From a virus, in IMG/VR virus record IMGVR_UViG_3300037492_000285, positions 35,120-99,119 of that record: a stretch of 64,000 nucleotides of DNA; one strand, given 5' to 3'. The notes below the pieces were generated by a model that was not told the origin of the DNA, searched no databases, and saw nothing but the letters and a program-made list of their open reading frames with translations. Below, in pieces: positions 63,286 to 64,000 of the stretch (position 1 is its first letter; the number at the start of each line of letters is the position of its first letter). The translations under genes and the position numbers were made by a program.

Positions 63286-63676
63286 GTTCTCTATCGTGGC
63301 AGGTTGAACATACTAGTTTTAAATCTTTACTATTACAGAATAATCTTTGTACAAATCCAGGTAAATCTTCAAATGAATTTAATTCACCACACTCTATTGA
63401 GTGATGTACATTGACTTCTTTTGAATCGAATAACTTATTACAACCTTCACATTTATACATCCACCTTCTACGTTTATTAGTACCTACATAAGGAATTTTT
63501 TGACGTTCTTTACAGTTTTTTATAGGTAAAAACCATCTACTTTTTTGTCGTAAAGCACTTCTTATTAAACTAAAAAAAGCAGCGTTACTTAATGTTCCGT
63601 CTGCAAAAGGTTTCTCTACTATTTTTTTCTTTTTAGATATAATAGTTGTTTTTGTTTTTAATACTTTCTTTTCCAT
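63275..63676 (-). CDS. HNH endonuclease
   Basis: 133 residues with a basic N-terminus. C78 and C81 (YKCEGC), VNVHHSIECGELNSFEDLPG and LVCSTCHDREHGR give a zinc-braced HNH nuclease: His-His, Asn-like and final His. It may be a homing enzyme or a recombination nuclease. It is followed by the GIY-YIG gene, so two nuclease genes lie together. It is downstream of a hairpin terminator at 63689-63725. Confidence 0.85.
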   Translation of the reverse strand: MEKKVLKTKTTIISKKKKIVEKPFADGTLSNAAFFSLIRSALRQKSRWFLPIKNCKERQKIPYVGTNKRRRWMYKCEGCNKLFDSKEVNVHHSIECGELNSFEDLPGFVQRLFCNSKDLKLVCSTCHDREHGR

Positions 63677-63688
63677 AAAAATAAAATT

Positions 63689-63725
63689 AGTGACGCCCCA
63701 AAATTACAAAATTTAGGACGTCACT
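63689..63725 (-). terminator. Terminator hairpin
   Basis: AGTGACG (63689-63695) and CGTCACT (63719-63725) are perfectly complementary, with inner AAATT/AATTT pairing possible. On the minus strand it is followed by a T-rich stretch. It would end transcripts of the gene at 63733. A TAATTTTG element (63706-63699) lies inside it and may start the HNH transcript. Confidence 0.7.
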
Positions 63726-63732
63726 TAATTAT

Positions 63733-64000
63733 TTAGTCAAGAATACTAATCCTATTACTGATTTCATTTTTCATAGCGTCTAATGAATCTATGATGCTAT
63801 TGATTTCCATAGTAGAAATTGCAGGAAGATTAAATTGATATTTTGTAGTTTCAGCAGTAAATCCTTCTGCCACTCTTATTTTAAGAGTTGCTAATTCATT
63901 TAATGCATATTGCTCATCTAATTGAAGAAAATCAAATGCCTGATCATTCATAATTTCATCAGCTTCTATGACATTAGATGAGCAATATGCATTAAATGAA
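63733..64000 (-). CDS. Hypothetical protein at the right edge, probably partial
   Basis: The first ATG in view is at 63951 and gives 72 residues (MNDQAFDFLQLDEQYALNEL), acidic and helical. The frame stays open to the window edge, adding 16 codons (ending VIEADEI before the Met), so the gene may start outside. No motif is recognised. It ends eight bases before a terminator hairpin. Confidence 0.5.
   Translation of the reverse strand, partial: SFNAYCSSNVIEADEIMNDQAFDFLQLDEQYALNELATLKIRVAEGFTAETTKYQFNLPAISTMEINSIIDSLDAMKNEISNRISILD

Noticed and set aside
1-64000. Reassigned stop codon, as in some crAss-like phages
   Set aside because: TAG, TGA and TAA all end well-formed genes (for example at 36578, 52103 and 4910), and conserved proteins read through without internal TAG or TGA.
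1-64000. tRNA genes
   Set aside because: No cloverleaf with a GTTCGAATC-type arm was found by reading both strands; a covariance search would settle this.

Overview
The window is most simply read as part of the genome of a crAss-like (Crassvirales-type) double-stranded DNA podovirus of a Bacteroidota host. The DNA is AT-rich and densely coding, with many 1-4 base start/stop overlaps. Several proteins have the look of crAss-like late proteins: GWLDKY-type cargo proteins, a giant protein carrying the D-F-D-I-D active-site motif of crAss-like virion RNA polymerases, and the family of large proteins that follows it. TAA, TGA and TAG all act as stops, so the standard bacterial code is in use. Two candidate promoters match the Bacteroidota pattern TTTG-N19/20-TAnnTTTG, which fits that host group. 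No tRNA, integrase or CRISPR array was seen.

Layout. Bases 1-36578 (+) hold tail and cargo genes: a tail-region protein cut by the left edge (with three Thr-rich linkers), a 288-aa conserved structural protein, two large cargo-like proteins (the first with two HExxH zincin domains), a 796-aa conserved protein, a 4821-aa protein and a 2132-aa protein. The 4821-aa protein combines RNA polymerase, a degenerate zincin, NADAR and a C-terminal DUF4326-like region. The 2132-aa protein has a nucleotidyltransferase-like site and a PD-(D/E)XK nuclease-like site. Bases 36.7-38.8 kb look like a lysis module (two small membrane proteins, an M15 peptidase endolysin, a spanin-like membrane protein). Bases 38.8-52.7 kb (+) are a fibre and decoration region: two adjacent fibres made of 14-residue YadA/Hep_Hag-type repeats, a collagen-like fibre, small adaptor proteins, and enzymes of sugar chemistry (three glycosyltransferases, a sulfotransferase, a methyltransferase), with an inserted HNH homing endonuclease.

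A symmetrical hairpin near 52.71 kb separates this from the opposing (-) strand block. That block carries another methyltransferase and a glycosyltransferase-like protein, then replication and nucleotide genes: RecA with a chain of 4-base-overlapping small genes, a class II (B12-dependent) ribonucleotide reductase, a MazZ/DUF5664-like nucleotide pyrophosphohydrolase, a PD-(D/E)XK exonuclease, conserved small proteins, and more HNH and GIY-YIG endonucleases.

The ribonucleotide reductase gene is split by a 728-base group I intron (57985 down to 57258) with its own HNH endonuclease gene. By hand, both the P1 and P10 helices can be drawn at base resolution, and the spliced frame is exactly 649 codons.

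Two things merit most attention. The first is the set of enzymatic domains built into proteins that, in relatives, travel in the virion and enter the cell with the DNA. These include a NADAR domain, a family known to remove ADP-ribose from guanine and so a candidate pre-loaded answer to DarT-type defence. The second is the concentration of sugar-transfer, sulfation and methylation genes among fibre genes and Thr-rich proteins, suggesting a phage that decorates its own virion or its host's surface.
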